Assembly: GCF_017104965.1 (NCBI RefSeq)
Contig: NZ_JAAGPR010000030.1
Location: forward strand, 43,860-107,859
Direction of reading: 5' to 3'
Length of the DNA stretch: 64,000 nt
Source of the DNA: Paraburkholderia sp. Ac-20340
Lineage (GTDB): Bacteria; Pseudomonadota; Gammaproteobacteria; Burkholderiales; Burkholderiaceae
Within the stretch, counting starts at the first letter, position 1. Every line of letters begins with the position of its first letter. The translations under genes were made by a program, and so were the position numbers. Of the stretch, positions 43,956-51,604 are shown piece by piece. Under the pieces are notes generated by a model, which saw only the letters and a list, made by a program, of their open reading frames with translations, was not told where the DNA came from and did not search any database.

Positions 43956-44543
43956 ATGGCTGCTGAAGATCAGAAACACGACCCGGCGCTCGCCGAGACG
44001 TGTGTGGAAAGCACGACGCTCCACGCGGGCAAATTCCTGACGCTCAAGTGCGACACCGTGGCCTTGCCCGACGGCAAGCACGCCACGCGCGAATACGTCC
44101 AGCATCCGGGCGCGGTGATGGTGATCCCGCTGTTCGACGACGGCCGCGTGCTGATGGAGCGTCAGTACCGTTACCCGCTCGCGCGCGTGATGACCGAATT
44201 CCCGGCGGGCAAGCTCGATCCGCAGGAAGGCGCGCTCGCCTGCGCGAAGCGCGAACTCAAGGAAGAGACCGGCTATACGGCGCGCGAGTACATCTATCTC
44301 ACCAAGATCCATCCGGTGATTTCGTACTCGACCGAGTTCATCGATATCTATCTCGCGCGCGGTCTCACGTCGGGCGAATCGAAGCTCGATGAAGGCGAAT
44401 TCCTGGAGACCTTTACGGCGACGCTGCCGGAACTGCTCGAATGGGTGCGCGAAGGCAAGATCACGGACGTGAAAACCATTATCGGCACGTTCTGGCTTGA
44501 AAAGGCGCTCTCGGGTAGCTGGCCGCTCGGGCAGCCTGCTTAA
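43956..44543 (+). CDS. Nudix hydrolase, ADP-ribose pyrophosphatase type
   Basis: A 195-aa Nudix enzyme of the ADP-ribose pyrophosphatase (NudF) type, which splits ADP-ribose or other NDP-sugars to AMP and sugar phosphate. The Nudix box is complete at residues 85-107 (G85KLDPQE91, then RELKEETG). The preceding FPAGKL and the C-terminal EGEFLETFTATLPELLEWV segment fit the ADPRase subgroup. GAGG precedes the ATG. It is a likely independent gene 112 bp after DUF2818, though read-through from nuo is possible. Confidence 0.9.
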   Translation: MAAEDQKHDPALAETCVESTTLHAGKFLTLKCDTVALPDGKHATREYVQHPGAVMVIPLFDDGRVLMERQYRYPLARVMTEFPAGKLDPQEGALACAKRELKEETGYTAREYIYLTKIHPVISYSTEFIDIYLARGLTSGESKLDEGEFLETFTATLPELLEWVREGKITDVKTIIGTFWLEKALSGSWPLGQPA

Positions 44544-44587
44544 GCTGCGTCAGCAGGCGCCGTTCGAAGCGGTGCAAATGTTTTACA

Positions 44588-44612
44588 GACGGCGGCCCGC
44601 AAGGCCGCCGTC
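44588..44612 (+). terminator. Stem-loop after the Nudix gene (weak terminator)
   Basis: GACGGCGGCC pairs perfectly with GGCCGCCGTC across a 5-nt loop, 45 bp after the Nudix stop. Only TT-C-TTC follows, so termination efficiency is doubtful. Confidence 0.5.
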
Positions 44613-44751
44613 TTCACATGAGCGTCATAAATCGGCGTTAAGCAAAGGCCAAGCGGGGCGTTCCGCGCGGCGCTACAATCGACCACCGATCGACGAGCCG
44701 CTTCTGAGCCCGACCTGAACGCCGCACGGCATCGGTGTTTTCCCCGCCCGG

Positions 44752-44797
44752 AAATTTTACGAACGATCGTTCACAAATTTTCATTTTGCGATACACT
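44752..44797 (+). promoter_or_regulatory. Palindromic operator over the promoter of the DUF1178/acyl-CoA cluster
   Basis: GAACGATCGTTC (44761-44772) is a perfect 12-bp palindrome flanked by symmetric AAATTTT/AAATTTT tracts, typical of TetR-family operators. It overlaps a promoter TTCACA (44770-44775), 16-bp spacer, TACACT (44792-44797). The expected RNA start is near 44804, just before the DUF1178 ATG at 44820. Repression of this cluster by a TetR protein is inferred. Confidence 0.55.
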
Positions 44798-44819
44798 CCA
44801 ACGCAAGCCTCGATTCCCC

Positions 44820-45287
44820 ATGAAGGTCCTCGATTTACAGTGCCCTGAAGGCCATCGGTTTGAAGGCTGGTTCGCTTCCGCTGACGATTTCGAATCGCAG
44901 CTTTCGCGCAAGCTGGTCGGATGCCCGATGTGCGGCGCCACCAACGTGGCCCGCGTGCCGTCCGCGCCCCGGCTGAATCTGTCGGGTGCGAGCGCGGATC
45001 GTTCCGCCGCGCCCGCGCCTTCCGCTGCGGCGGGTCAGCCTGGTAATGCCGGGCAGGCTGCGCAGTGGCAGGCTCAGGCGCTGCGCGCGATTCGCGAGGT
45101 GCTGGAGAAAACGGAGAACGTAGGTGACCGCTTCGCCGAGGAAGCCCGGCGCATGCACTACAACGAAGCGCCCGCGCGCAATATACGCGGCGTCGCTTCC
45201 GCGGAGGATGCGCGAGCGCTCGTCGAAGAAGGCATCGATGTGATGCCGCTGCCGGTGCCGGCCGCGCTGAAGGGTCCGCTGCAATAG
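44820..45287 (+). CDS. DUF1178 family protein
   Basis: A 155-aa DUF1178 protein with an N-terminal zinc-ribbon-like pair: LQCPEGHRFEGWF and CPMCG (CxxGH, then CxxC). A variable Ala/Pro-rich middle follows. The C-terminal conserved block is REVLEKTENVGDRFAEEARRMHYNEAPARNIRGVAS. Function is unknown. It is the first gene after the palindromic operator and 64 bp ahead of the acyl-CoA dehydrogenase pair, so co-regulation is likely. Confidence 0.88.
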   Translation: MKVLDLQCPEGHRFEGWFASADDFESQLSRKLVGCPMCGATNVARVPSAPRLNLSGASADRSAAPAPSAAAGQPGNAGQAAQWQAQALRAIREVLEKTENVGDRFAEEARRMHYNEAPARNIRGVASAEDARALVEEGIDVMPLPVPAALKGPLQ

Positions 45288-45351
45288 CCATGCGGGTCTT
45301 CGCCGCGGTTCGGGTTCGCTCCCAACCAGCCGCGGCCAGGAGACAAACCGC

Positions 45352-46548
45352 ATGGATCTCGACTACACCCCTACCGACGACGCGTTCCGCGCCGAAGTCC
45401 GCAGCTGGCTCGAAGCCAATGTGCCCCAGGACGCGCGCGCCAAAGTTCTCAATCACCAACGCCTGAGCCGCGAAGACATCGCGAACTGGCACAAGCTGCT
45501 CGGCACCAAAGGCTGGTCGGCGCCCGCATGGCCTGCCGAATGGGGCGGCCCGGGCTGGACCGAAGCCCAGCGCCACATCTGGGACGCCGAGTGCGGCCGC
45601 ATCGGCGCGCCGCCGGTCCTGCCGTTCGGCGTGTCGATGGTCGCGCCCGTGATCATGAAATACGGTAACGAGGCGCAAAAGCGCCAATATCTGCCGCGTA
45701 TTCTCTCGGGCGAAGACTGGTGGTGCCAGGGGTATTCGGAGCCGGGTTCGGGCTCCGATCTCGCTTCGCTGCGCACGAAGGCGGTTCGCGAAGGTGACCA
45801 CTACGTCGTCAACGGCCAGAAAACCTGGACCACGCTCGGCCAGCACGCCGACATGATGTTCTGCCTCGTGCGTACCGACCCCGCTGCGAAGAAGCAGGAG
45901 GGCATCTCCTTCCTGCTGATCGACATGAAGACGCCGGGTATCACCGTGCGCCCGATCATCACGCTCGACGAAGACCATGAGGTCAACGAAGTGTTCTTCG
46001 AGGACGTGAAGGTGCCGCTCGAGAATCTCGTCGGCGAAGAGAATCGCGGCTGGACTTACGCGAAGTATCTGCTCGGCCACGAGCGTACTGGCATCGCGCG
46101 CGTGGGCGCATCGAATCGCGAACTGGCCTTTCTCAAGCACGTCGCGCTCAACCAGAAGAAGAACGGCAAGCCGCTGCTGCACGACCCGGTATTCGCGTCG
46201 CGCGTGGCTGCCGTCGAAATCGAACTGATGGCGCTCGAAGTGACCGCCGAGCGTGTGATCGCGAGCAGCAGCAACGGTCGCGGCCCCGGTCCTGAAGCGT
46301 CGATGCTCAAGATCAAGGGCACCGAGATCCAGCAGGCGCTGACCGAACTGATGGTCGATGCGGTCGGCCCGCTTGCCGCGCCGTTCGATCCTGAGTTCCT
46401 CGAAGGCGAGCACGCGCATTCTGCGGCCGGCGACGACGACGCGGCCCCGCTCGCGGCCTACTACTTCAACTACCGCAAGACGTCGATTTACGGCGGATCG
46501 AACGAAATCCAGAAGAACATCATCGCGCAGATGATTCTGGGGATTTGA
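45352..46548 (+). CDS. Acyl-CoA dehydrogenase, large partner of an adjacent pair
   Basis: A 398-aa FAD-dependent acyl-CoA dehydrogenase. It has the FAD/acyl segments QGYSEPGSGSDLASLRTKA and TWTTLGQHADMMFCLVRTD. GHERTG (Glu244) is at the position used as catalytic base in heteromeric FadE enzymes, and YGGSNEIQKNIIAQ closes the C-terminus. The next gene is a second, divergent ACAD starting 12 bp later. In steroid and branched-chain degraders such pairs form one alpha2-beta2 enzyme with a single active site per pair. The substrate is unknown. Confidence 0.9.
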   Translation: MDLDYTPTDDAFRAEVRSWLEANVPQDARAKVLNHQRLSREDIANWHKLLGTKGWSAPAWPAEWGGPGWTEAQRHIWDAECGRIGAPPVLPFGVSMVAPVIMKYGNEAQKRQYLPRILSGEDWWCQGYSEPGSGSDLASLRTKAVREGDHYVVNGQKTWTTLGQHADMMFCLVRTDPAAKKQEGISFLLIDMKTPGITVRPIITLDEDHEVNEVFFEDVKVPLENLVGEENRGWTYAKYLLGHERTGIARVGASNRELAFLKHVALNQKKNGKPLLHDPVFASRVAAVEIELMALEVTAERVIASSSNGRGPGPEASMLKIKGTEIQQALTELMVDAVGPLAAPFDPEFLEGEHAHSAAGDDDAAPLAAYYFNYRKTSIYGGSNEIQKNIIAQMILGI

Positions 46549-46559
46549 GGAGCGGCGCA

Positions 46560-47681
46560 ATGGACTTCAATTTCACCGAAGAGCAGCAACAACTCGCCGA
46601 CGCGCTGCGTCGCTATCTCGACAAGAACTACGGCTTCGAAGCGCGCCGGGCGATCGTCAAGACGCCCGAGGGCGTGTCGGCGGCGCACTGGAACGCGTTC
46701 GTCGAACTGGGCCTGACGGCGCTGCCGGTGCCGGCGGAGCAGGGCGGTTTCGACGGTTCGACCTTCGACATGCTGGTGGTCATGCAGGAACTGGGCCGCG
46801 CACTGGTGGTCGAGCCGTACTGGGCGAGCGCCGTGGGCGTGGAAGCGCTCAAGCTTGCCGGCGCCGATAACGCGGAAAACGCCGCGCTGCTCGAACGCGT
46901 CGCTAGCGGCGAAATCAAGCTCGCGCCCGCCTTCCACGAAGCCGGTGCGCGCTACGACCTGTTCTCGCTCGAAACGACCGCGAAGGAAACCGGCGATGGC
47001 TTCGCGCTCAGCGGCGCGAAATCGGTGGTTCAGCACGGTGCTCAGGCCGATTACTGGATCGTGCCGGCGCGTCTCGCGGGCGAAGTCGCGCTGTTCGTCG
47101 TCGCGCGCGATGCAAAGGGCGCGACGCTCAGCGACTATCGCACCATCGACGGCCAGCGCGCTGCCACGATCACGTTCGACGGCGCGCAGGCTCGCCGTCT
47201 TGCCAAAGCGGGCGCGCAGACGTGGGAACAGATCGCCGACTACGCCACCTTCCTCCTGTGCGCGGAAGCCGTCGGCGCAATCGATGCGCTCAATCACGCG
47301 ACCGTCGAATACACCAAAACGCGCCAGCAGTTCGGCGTGCCGATCGCGCGTTTCCAGGCGCTGCAGCACCGCATGGCCGAAATGCTGATTCACGGCGAAC
47401 AGGCCCGCTCGCTCACGTATCTCGCGGCGGCGCGCTACAGTAGCGCATCGCCCGACGAGCGTCGCCGCGCCATTTCGGCGGCGAAGGTGCGCGTGGGGCA
47501 GGCGGCGCGCTATGTCGGCCAGCAGGCGGTGCAACTGCACGGCGGCATGGGCGTGACCGACGAAGTCGCGGCGGCGCATCTGTTCAAGCGCCTCGCGATC
47601 ATCGAAACCACGCTGGGCGACGTCGATCACCACCTCGAACGTTTCGCCTCGCTGCCGGGTTTCGCGCAGGCCGCGGCGTAA
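46560..47681 (+). CDS. Acyl-CoA dehydrogenase-like, small partner of the pair
   Basis: A 373-aa ACAD-fold protein. The N-terminal helical domain (DFNFTEEQQQLADALRRYL) and C-terminal domain (RQQFGVPIARFQALQHRMAE, VQLHGGMGVTDE) are clear. It lacks the GHERTG element and the G-(S/T)-x-E-I-Q motif of its neighbour. This suggests it is the non-catalytic half of a heteromeric dehydrogenase. ATG 46560 has GAGG about 8-10 nt upstream; an in-frame start at 46545 falls within the previous gene. It is immediately downstream of the first ACAD and upstream of two MaoC genes. Confidence 0.87.
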   Translation: MDFNFTEEQQQLADALRRYLDKNYGFEARRAIVKTPEGVSAAHWNAFVELGLTALPVPAEQGGFDGSTFDMLVVMQELGRALVVEPYWASAVGVEALKLAGADNAENAALLERVASGEIKLAPAFHEAGARYDLFSLETTAKETGDGFALSGAKSVVQHGAQADYWIVPARLAGEVALFVVARDAKGATLSDYRTIDGQRAATITFDGAQARRLAKAGAQTWEQIADYATFLLCAEAVGAIDALNHATVEYTKTRQQFGVPIARFQALQHRMAEMLIHGEQARSLTYLAAARYSSASPDERRRAISAAKVRVGQAARYVGQQAVQLHGGMGVTDEVAAAHLFKRLAIIETTLGDVDHHLERFASLPGFAQAAA

Positions 47682-47724
47682 GCGCGGCGTCCTAGTTGAT
47701 TCGGGTCGATTCGGAGAACCATCG

Positions 47725-48177
47725 ATGGGTTTGAGTTACGAAGATCTCGAAGTGGGCAGGGCCTATGAAGTCGGCTCGCACACGTTCGAGCGCGAGGAGA
47801 TCGTGGAGTTCGCGCAGAAGTACGATCCGCAGCCGTTCCACCTGAGCGAGGCGGGCGGCGAGGCGTCGATGTTCGGCGCGCTCGTGGCGAGCGGCTGGCA
47901 TACCTGCTCGACGATGATGGGCATGCTGGTGCGCAACTTCTTCAAGGACTCGACCTCGATGGGCTCGCCGGGTATCGACGAGATTCGCTGGATCAAGCCG
48001 GTGCGCGTGGGCGACACGCTGTCGATGACCAACATCGTGGTCAGCAAGCGCGTGTCGCAGAGCAAGCCCGATCGCGGCATCGTCGAAACGCGCTGGGAAG
48101 GGCGCAACCAGCACGGCGAACTGGTCGTGACGGTCAGCTCGAAGGGGCTGTTCGGGCTGCGCCATCCGGCTGCCTGA
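47725..48177 (+). CDS. MaoC family hydratase 1
   Basis: A 150-aa hot-dog-fold protein of the MaoC / R-specific enoyl-CoA hydratase family. The catalytic pair lies in FAQKYDPQPFHLSE (Asp and His). The helix ALVASGWHTCSTMMGMLVR and the strand RWIKPVRVGDTLSM are typical. It would hydrate the enoyl-CoA made by the ACAD pair just upstream. 43 bp separate it from ACAD 2, with a GGAG-like site before the ATG. Since Asp and His are both present it should be active by itself. Confidence 0.88.
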   Translation: MGLSYEDLEVGRAYEVGSHTFEREEIVEFAQKYDPQPFHLSEAGGEASMFGALVASGWHTCSTMMGMLVRNFFKDSTSMGSPGIDEIRWIKPVRVGDTLSMTNIVVSKRVSQSKPDRGIVETRWEGRNQHGELVVTVSSKGLFGLRHPAA

Positions 48178-48208
48178 ATCCGGGCGTCTACATAACGGGA
48201 GACACTGC

Positions 48209-48682
48209 ATGAGCGCAGTCGCTGCAACTGTGGAAATCGCCGATCTGGCCGCGCTGCGTGCGCTGGCTGGCGGCGAGTCGTTCGTGAGTCCGTGGCGCGA
48301 AGTCAGCGAGCCGGCCGTGCAAGGTTTCGCCGACGCCACCGGCGATCATCAGTGGATTCATCTCGACGCGGAACGTGCGCGCCGCGAGTCGCCGTTCGGC
48401 GGGCCGATCGCGCACGGCTTTCTCACGCTTGCGCTCGTGCCGGTGTTGCTGGCGTCGACCGTCACGATCCGTCAGCGCATGGGCGTGAACTACGGGCTCA
48501 ATCGCGTGCGTTTCACGTCGCCGGTGCCGGTGGGCGCGAAGCTGCGCGGGCGTTTTGGCGTGAAGGAAGTGAGCGATGTCGAAGGCGGCGGCGCCCAGGT
48601 GGTCTGGAACGTGAGCCTCGAATGCGAGGGCAGCGAGCGGCCCGCGTGTATCGCCGAGTTCATTTCGCGGCATTACTTCTGA
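48209..48682 (+). CDS. MaoC family hydratase 2
   Basis: A 157-aa MaoC/PhaJ-type protein. The catalytic signature VQGFADATGDHQWIHLDAERA (Asp, His) is followed by PFGGPIAHGFLTLAL, the most conserved part of the PhaJ group. The N-terminal ~20 residues are extra. It is adjacent to MaoC 1 (31 bp). Both keep the catalytic residues, so either two separate hydratases of different chain preference or a heterodimer is possible. It is last in the operon, before a strong terminator. Confidence 0.88.
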   Translation: MSAVAATVEIADLAALRALAGGESFVSPWREVSEPAVQGFADATGDHQWIHLDAERARRESPFGGPIAHGFLTLALVPVLLASTVTIRQRMGVNYGLNRVRFTSPVPVGAKLRGRFGVKEVSDVEGGGAQVVWNVSLECEGSERPACIAEFISRHYF

Positions 48683-48704
48683 TCGAGCACACGCGCTGAA
48701 AGCA

Positions 48705-48739
48705 AAAAGGGCGTCGGGTTTTTCACCCGACGCCCTTTT
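48705..48739. terminator. Bidirectional terminator between MaoC 2 and the GST gene
   Basis: AAAAGGGCGTCGGGT pairs perfectly with ACCCGACGCCCTTTT across a 5-nt loop, giving a 15-bp stem with A/T ends that suit both convergent transcripts. Confidence 0.9.
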
Positions 48740-48757
48740 CTTATCGATGCTAAAAAC

Positions 48758-49474
48758 TTACGCCGCTTTCGAAGCGTGCTTCGCGTATTGCGTCGCGCCG
48801 AACAGCATTTCCTTGGCCTTGTCGTCCATCAGCGGCTTGCGGGCATCGGCGAGCACTTCGACGCCGCGTTTCACAGCCGGACGCGCCGCGATCGTTTCGT
48901 GCCAGCGCTTCACGTTGGGCAGCGAGTCGAGATCGATACCCTGGTTCTGCCACGAACGGGTCCACGGAAACGCAGCGATATCGGCGATGGTGTACTCGTT
49001 GCCCGCCAGATATTCGGTCTTGCCGAGCTGCGTTTCCATCACGTTGTAGAGGCGCTTCGCTTCGTTCGTGTAGCGGTTCACCGCGTATTCGATCTTCTCC
49101 GGCGCGTAGATGCGGAAGTGGTGTGCCTGACCGAGCATCGGGCCCAGACCGCCCATCTGGAACATCACCCATTGCAGCACGTCGTAGCGCGCGGCCAGAT
49201 CGTCGGGCATGAACTTGCCGGTTTTCGCCGCCAGATAAATCAGGATCGCACCCGACTCGAACAGCGAGAAAGGCTGGCCGTCGGCGCGCACCGGACCTTC
49301 GGAATCGGTGATCGCCGGGATCTTGTTGTTCGGGCTGATGGCGAGAAATTCGGGCGTGAACTGATCGCCCGCACCGATATCGACCGGATGCACGCGGTAC
49401 TCGAGACCGGTTTCTTCCAGCATGATGTGGACTTTGTGGCCGTTGGGCGTGGCCCAGCTATAGACGTCGATCAT
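48758..49474 (-). CDS. Glutathione S-transferase, YfcG-like disulfide-bond oxidoreductase
   Basis: A 238-aa Nu-class GST-like protein, close in pattern to E. coli YfcG and YghU. These bind two glutathiones or GSSG and reduce disulfides rather than conjugating substrates. The thioredoxin domain opens MIDVYSWATPNGHKVHIML, with Thr9 and Asn11 in the positions used by YfcG. NNKIPAI and a C-terminal helical domain follow. It is a single gene facing the MaoC operon across a shared terminator. Confidence 0.88.
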   Translation of the reverse strand: MIDVYSWATPNGHKVHIMLEETGLEYRVHPVDIGAGDQFTPEFLAISPNNKIPAITDSEGPVRADGQPFSLFESGAILIYLAAKTGKFMPDDLAARYDVLQWVMFQMGGLGPMLGQAHHFRIYAPEKIEYAVNRYTNEAKRLYNVMETQLGKTEYLAGNEYTIADIAAFPWTRSWQNQGIDLDSLPNVKRWHETIAARPAVKRGVEVLADARKPLMDDKAKEMLFGATQYAKHASKAA

Positions 49475-49675
49475 CGTGACTCCTCATCGTGTTTTGCTCA
49501 GCACCAGGGAGGCGCTTCGTTGCCGCGCGCCGGATCTCGCGGACGTTAGCATAGTTCGATGCGGACCGCCGAAGCCGCGCGAGTGACCTCAATGCCAGCG
49601 TGGAAATCGCTGCACGGCGAGCGATGGCATCATGTCGGGCAATATTCACGAAAGGCGATTTCGCCGCCCGATGCG

Positions 49676-50257
49676 ATGCCCGATGCGATGTCCGATCCAA
49701 CCGCGTCACCCGTGCCGCCGTTACCGTTTCTTGCCGCTTATACGTTCTACGAGCGCCACGAAGCGGCGGTGGGAGCCGCGCCGCCGCCGCGCATTATCGA
49801 TGCGGTCGCATCGTTCGATATGCGCGACGATCCCGTGATCGACGCGCTGCTGCGCGTGCGCGAGTGGCCGGAACGACTGGTTCAGCGGCTGGGCGGCAAG
49901 CACTGCGAGCCGTTCGGTTTGTCGGCGTTCACGCCTTTGCATCGCGACGAGCGCGAGCTGACGTTCGGACTCGCGGGCCGGTTCTGGCGTCCCGATTTCG
50001 GGCTGGAGCAAGTCGCCGATGCGGCTGCCTTCATCGCGCTGGCACGCACCGATATCGCGAAACTGGTGCTGCGCTTTCGCGTGCCGGACGAAGGGCAGGA
50101 AGACGCGCGCCTCGTCACCGAAACGTTCGTCGATTGCCCGTCGTTCGGCACCCGCGCGCTGATGACGCCGTACTGGTTCGCCATTCGTGCGTCGAGCGGA
50201 TGGATTCGCCGACGCACGCTCGCGGCCGTCGCGCGCACGCTGGCCGCGCAACGATGA
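49676..50257 (+). CDS. Conserved protein of unknown function
   Basis: I do not recognise a named family. The protein (about 193 aa from ATG 49676) has conserved-looking blocks FYERHEAAV, PFGLSAFTPLHRDERELTFG, LAGRFWRPDFGLE and VTETFVDCPSFGTRALMTPYWFAIR. This pattern (hydrophobic pocket strands, then FRVP, then TET, then a C-terminal amphipathic helix with GWIRRRTLAAVART) resembles small SRPBCC/START-like proteins, but that is a weak impression. The start is uncertain: ATGs at 49592, 49676 and 49688 are all in frame. It stands alone between genes of the opposite strand. Confidence 0.65.
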   Translation: MPDAMSDPTASPVPPLPFLAAYTFYERHEAAVGAAPPPRIIDAVASFDMRDDPVIDALLRVREWPERLVQRLGGKHCEPFGLSAFTPLHRDERELTFGLAGRFWRPDFGLEQVADAAAFIALARTDIAKLVLRFRVPDEGQEDARLVTETFVDCPSFGTRALMTPYWFAIRASSGWIRRRTLAAVARTLAAQR

Positions 50258-50263
50258 TGACGC

Positions 50264-51523
50264 TTAGGAGCGCGTGACCGGCATTTCCACGCGCGACGCG
50301 GCGCCGGCATCCATATAGCGCGACAGTTCGAGCTTGGCGATGGCGTTGCGGTGCACTTCGTCCGGGCCGTCGGCGAAACGCAGCGTGCGCGCCTGCGCGT
50401 AAGCGTATGCGAGCGGGAAATCGCCGCTCACGCCGCCGCCGCCGTGGACCTGGATCGCCCAGTCCAGCACCTGGCAGGCCATGCCCGGTGCAACCACCTT
50501 GATCATGGCGATCTCGCCGCGCGCGCCCTTGTTGCCGACGGTATCCATCATGTAGGCGGTCTTGAGCGTGAGCAGGCGCGCCTGCTCGATCATGCAGCGC
50601 GCTTCGGCGATACGCTCCTGCGTGACGGTCTGCTGCGCAATCGTCTTGCCGAAGGCGACGCGCGAAAGGGCGCGCTTCGACATGAATTCGAGCGCACGCT
50701 CAGCCAGGCCGATCAGGCGCATGCAGTGGTGAATGCGGCCCGGCCCGAGACGACCTTGCGCGATTTCGAAGCCGCGCCCTTCGCCGAGCAGAATATTCGA
50801 CGCCGGCACGCGCACATTTTCGAGCTTGATCTCCATATGGCCGTGCGGCGCGTCGTCGTAGCCGAACACCGTGAGCGGGCGCTTGACCGTGATGCCGGCG
50901 GCATCGGCGGGCACGAGAATCATCGACTGTTGCGCGTGGCGCGGCGCGTCGGGGTCGGTCTTGCCCATCACGATATAGATCGCACAACGCGGATCGCCCG
51001 CACCCGACGACCACCATTTCGTGCCGTTGATCACGTAATCGTCGCCGTCACGCACGATGCGCGTCTGGATATTGGTCGCATCCGACGATGCCACTTCCGG
51101 TTCCGTCATCAGGAAAGCGGAGCGGATCTGGCCTTGCAGCAGCGGTTCGAGCCACTGGCGCTTGTGTTCCTCGTTGCCGTAGCGCTCGATGGTTTCCATG
51201 TTGCCGGTGTCGGGCGCGCTGCAGTTGAACACTTCCGGCGCCCAGATCACGCGGCCCATGATTTCGCACAGCGGCGCGTATTCGAGATTGGTGAGGCCCG
51301 CGCCGCGATGTGATTCCGGCAGGAACAGATTCCACAAGCCCGCTTCGCGCGCCTTCACCTTCAATTGCTCGACGATTTCAGTGGCCACCCAAGGATTGCC
51401 GTTGGCGCGATTGCGTTCGATTTCCGCGTGATAAACGGCTTCGTTCGGGTAGATGTGTTCGTCGAAGAACGCGAGCAGCTTCTCGCGCAGCGCCTGCACT
51501 TTCGGGGTGTAATCGAAATTCAT
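50264..51523 (-). CDS. Acyl-CoA dehydrogenase, ACAD10/ACAD11 (FadE2)-like
   Basis: A 419-aa acyl-CoA dehydrogenase of the FadE2/ACAD11 branch. Characteristic pieces are FLMTEPEVASSDATNIQT, NGTKWWSSGAGDPRCAIYI, GRLGPGRIHHCMRLIGLAERAL and the C-terminal FADGPDEVHRNAIAKLE, where most ACADs have a YxGTxxIQ motif. The gene just upstream in the same operon encodes an APH-type kinase, and in vertebrate ACAD10/ACAD11 these two domains are fused. That enzyme phosphorylates 4-hydroxyacyl-CoA and eliminates the phosphate. The same chemistry is a reasonable but untested proposal here. Ordinary chain dehydrogenation is the alternative. Confidence 0.88.
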   Translation of the reverse strand: MNFDYTPKVQALREKLLAFFDEHIYPNEAVYHAEIERNRANGNPWVATEIVEQLKVKAREAGLWNLFLPESHRGAGLTNLEYAPLCEIMGRVIWAPEVFNCSAPDTGNMETIERYGNEEHKRQWLEPLLQGQIRSAFLMTEPEVASSDATNIQTRIVRDGDDYVINGTKWWSSGAGDPRCAIYIVMGKTDPDAPRHAQQSMILVPADAAGITVKRPLTVFGYDDAPHGHMEIKLENVRVPASNILLGEGRGFEIAQGRLGPGRIHHCMRLIGLAERALEFMSKRALSRVAFGKTIAQQTVTQERIAEARCMIEQARLLTLKTAYMMDTVGNKGARGEIAMIKVVAPGMACQVLDWAIQVHGGGGVSGDFPLAYAYAQARTLRFADGPDEVHRNAIAKLELSRYMDAGAASRVEMPVTRS

Positions 51524-51604
51524 CCAGGACCTCGCAAATAGAGCACTGAAAAAGCACTGAGCCGTTATCGAGTGCGGATTGAAGACGTATCGGGTGACGT
51601 AGGC

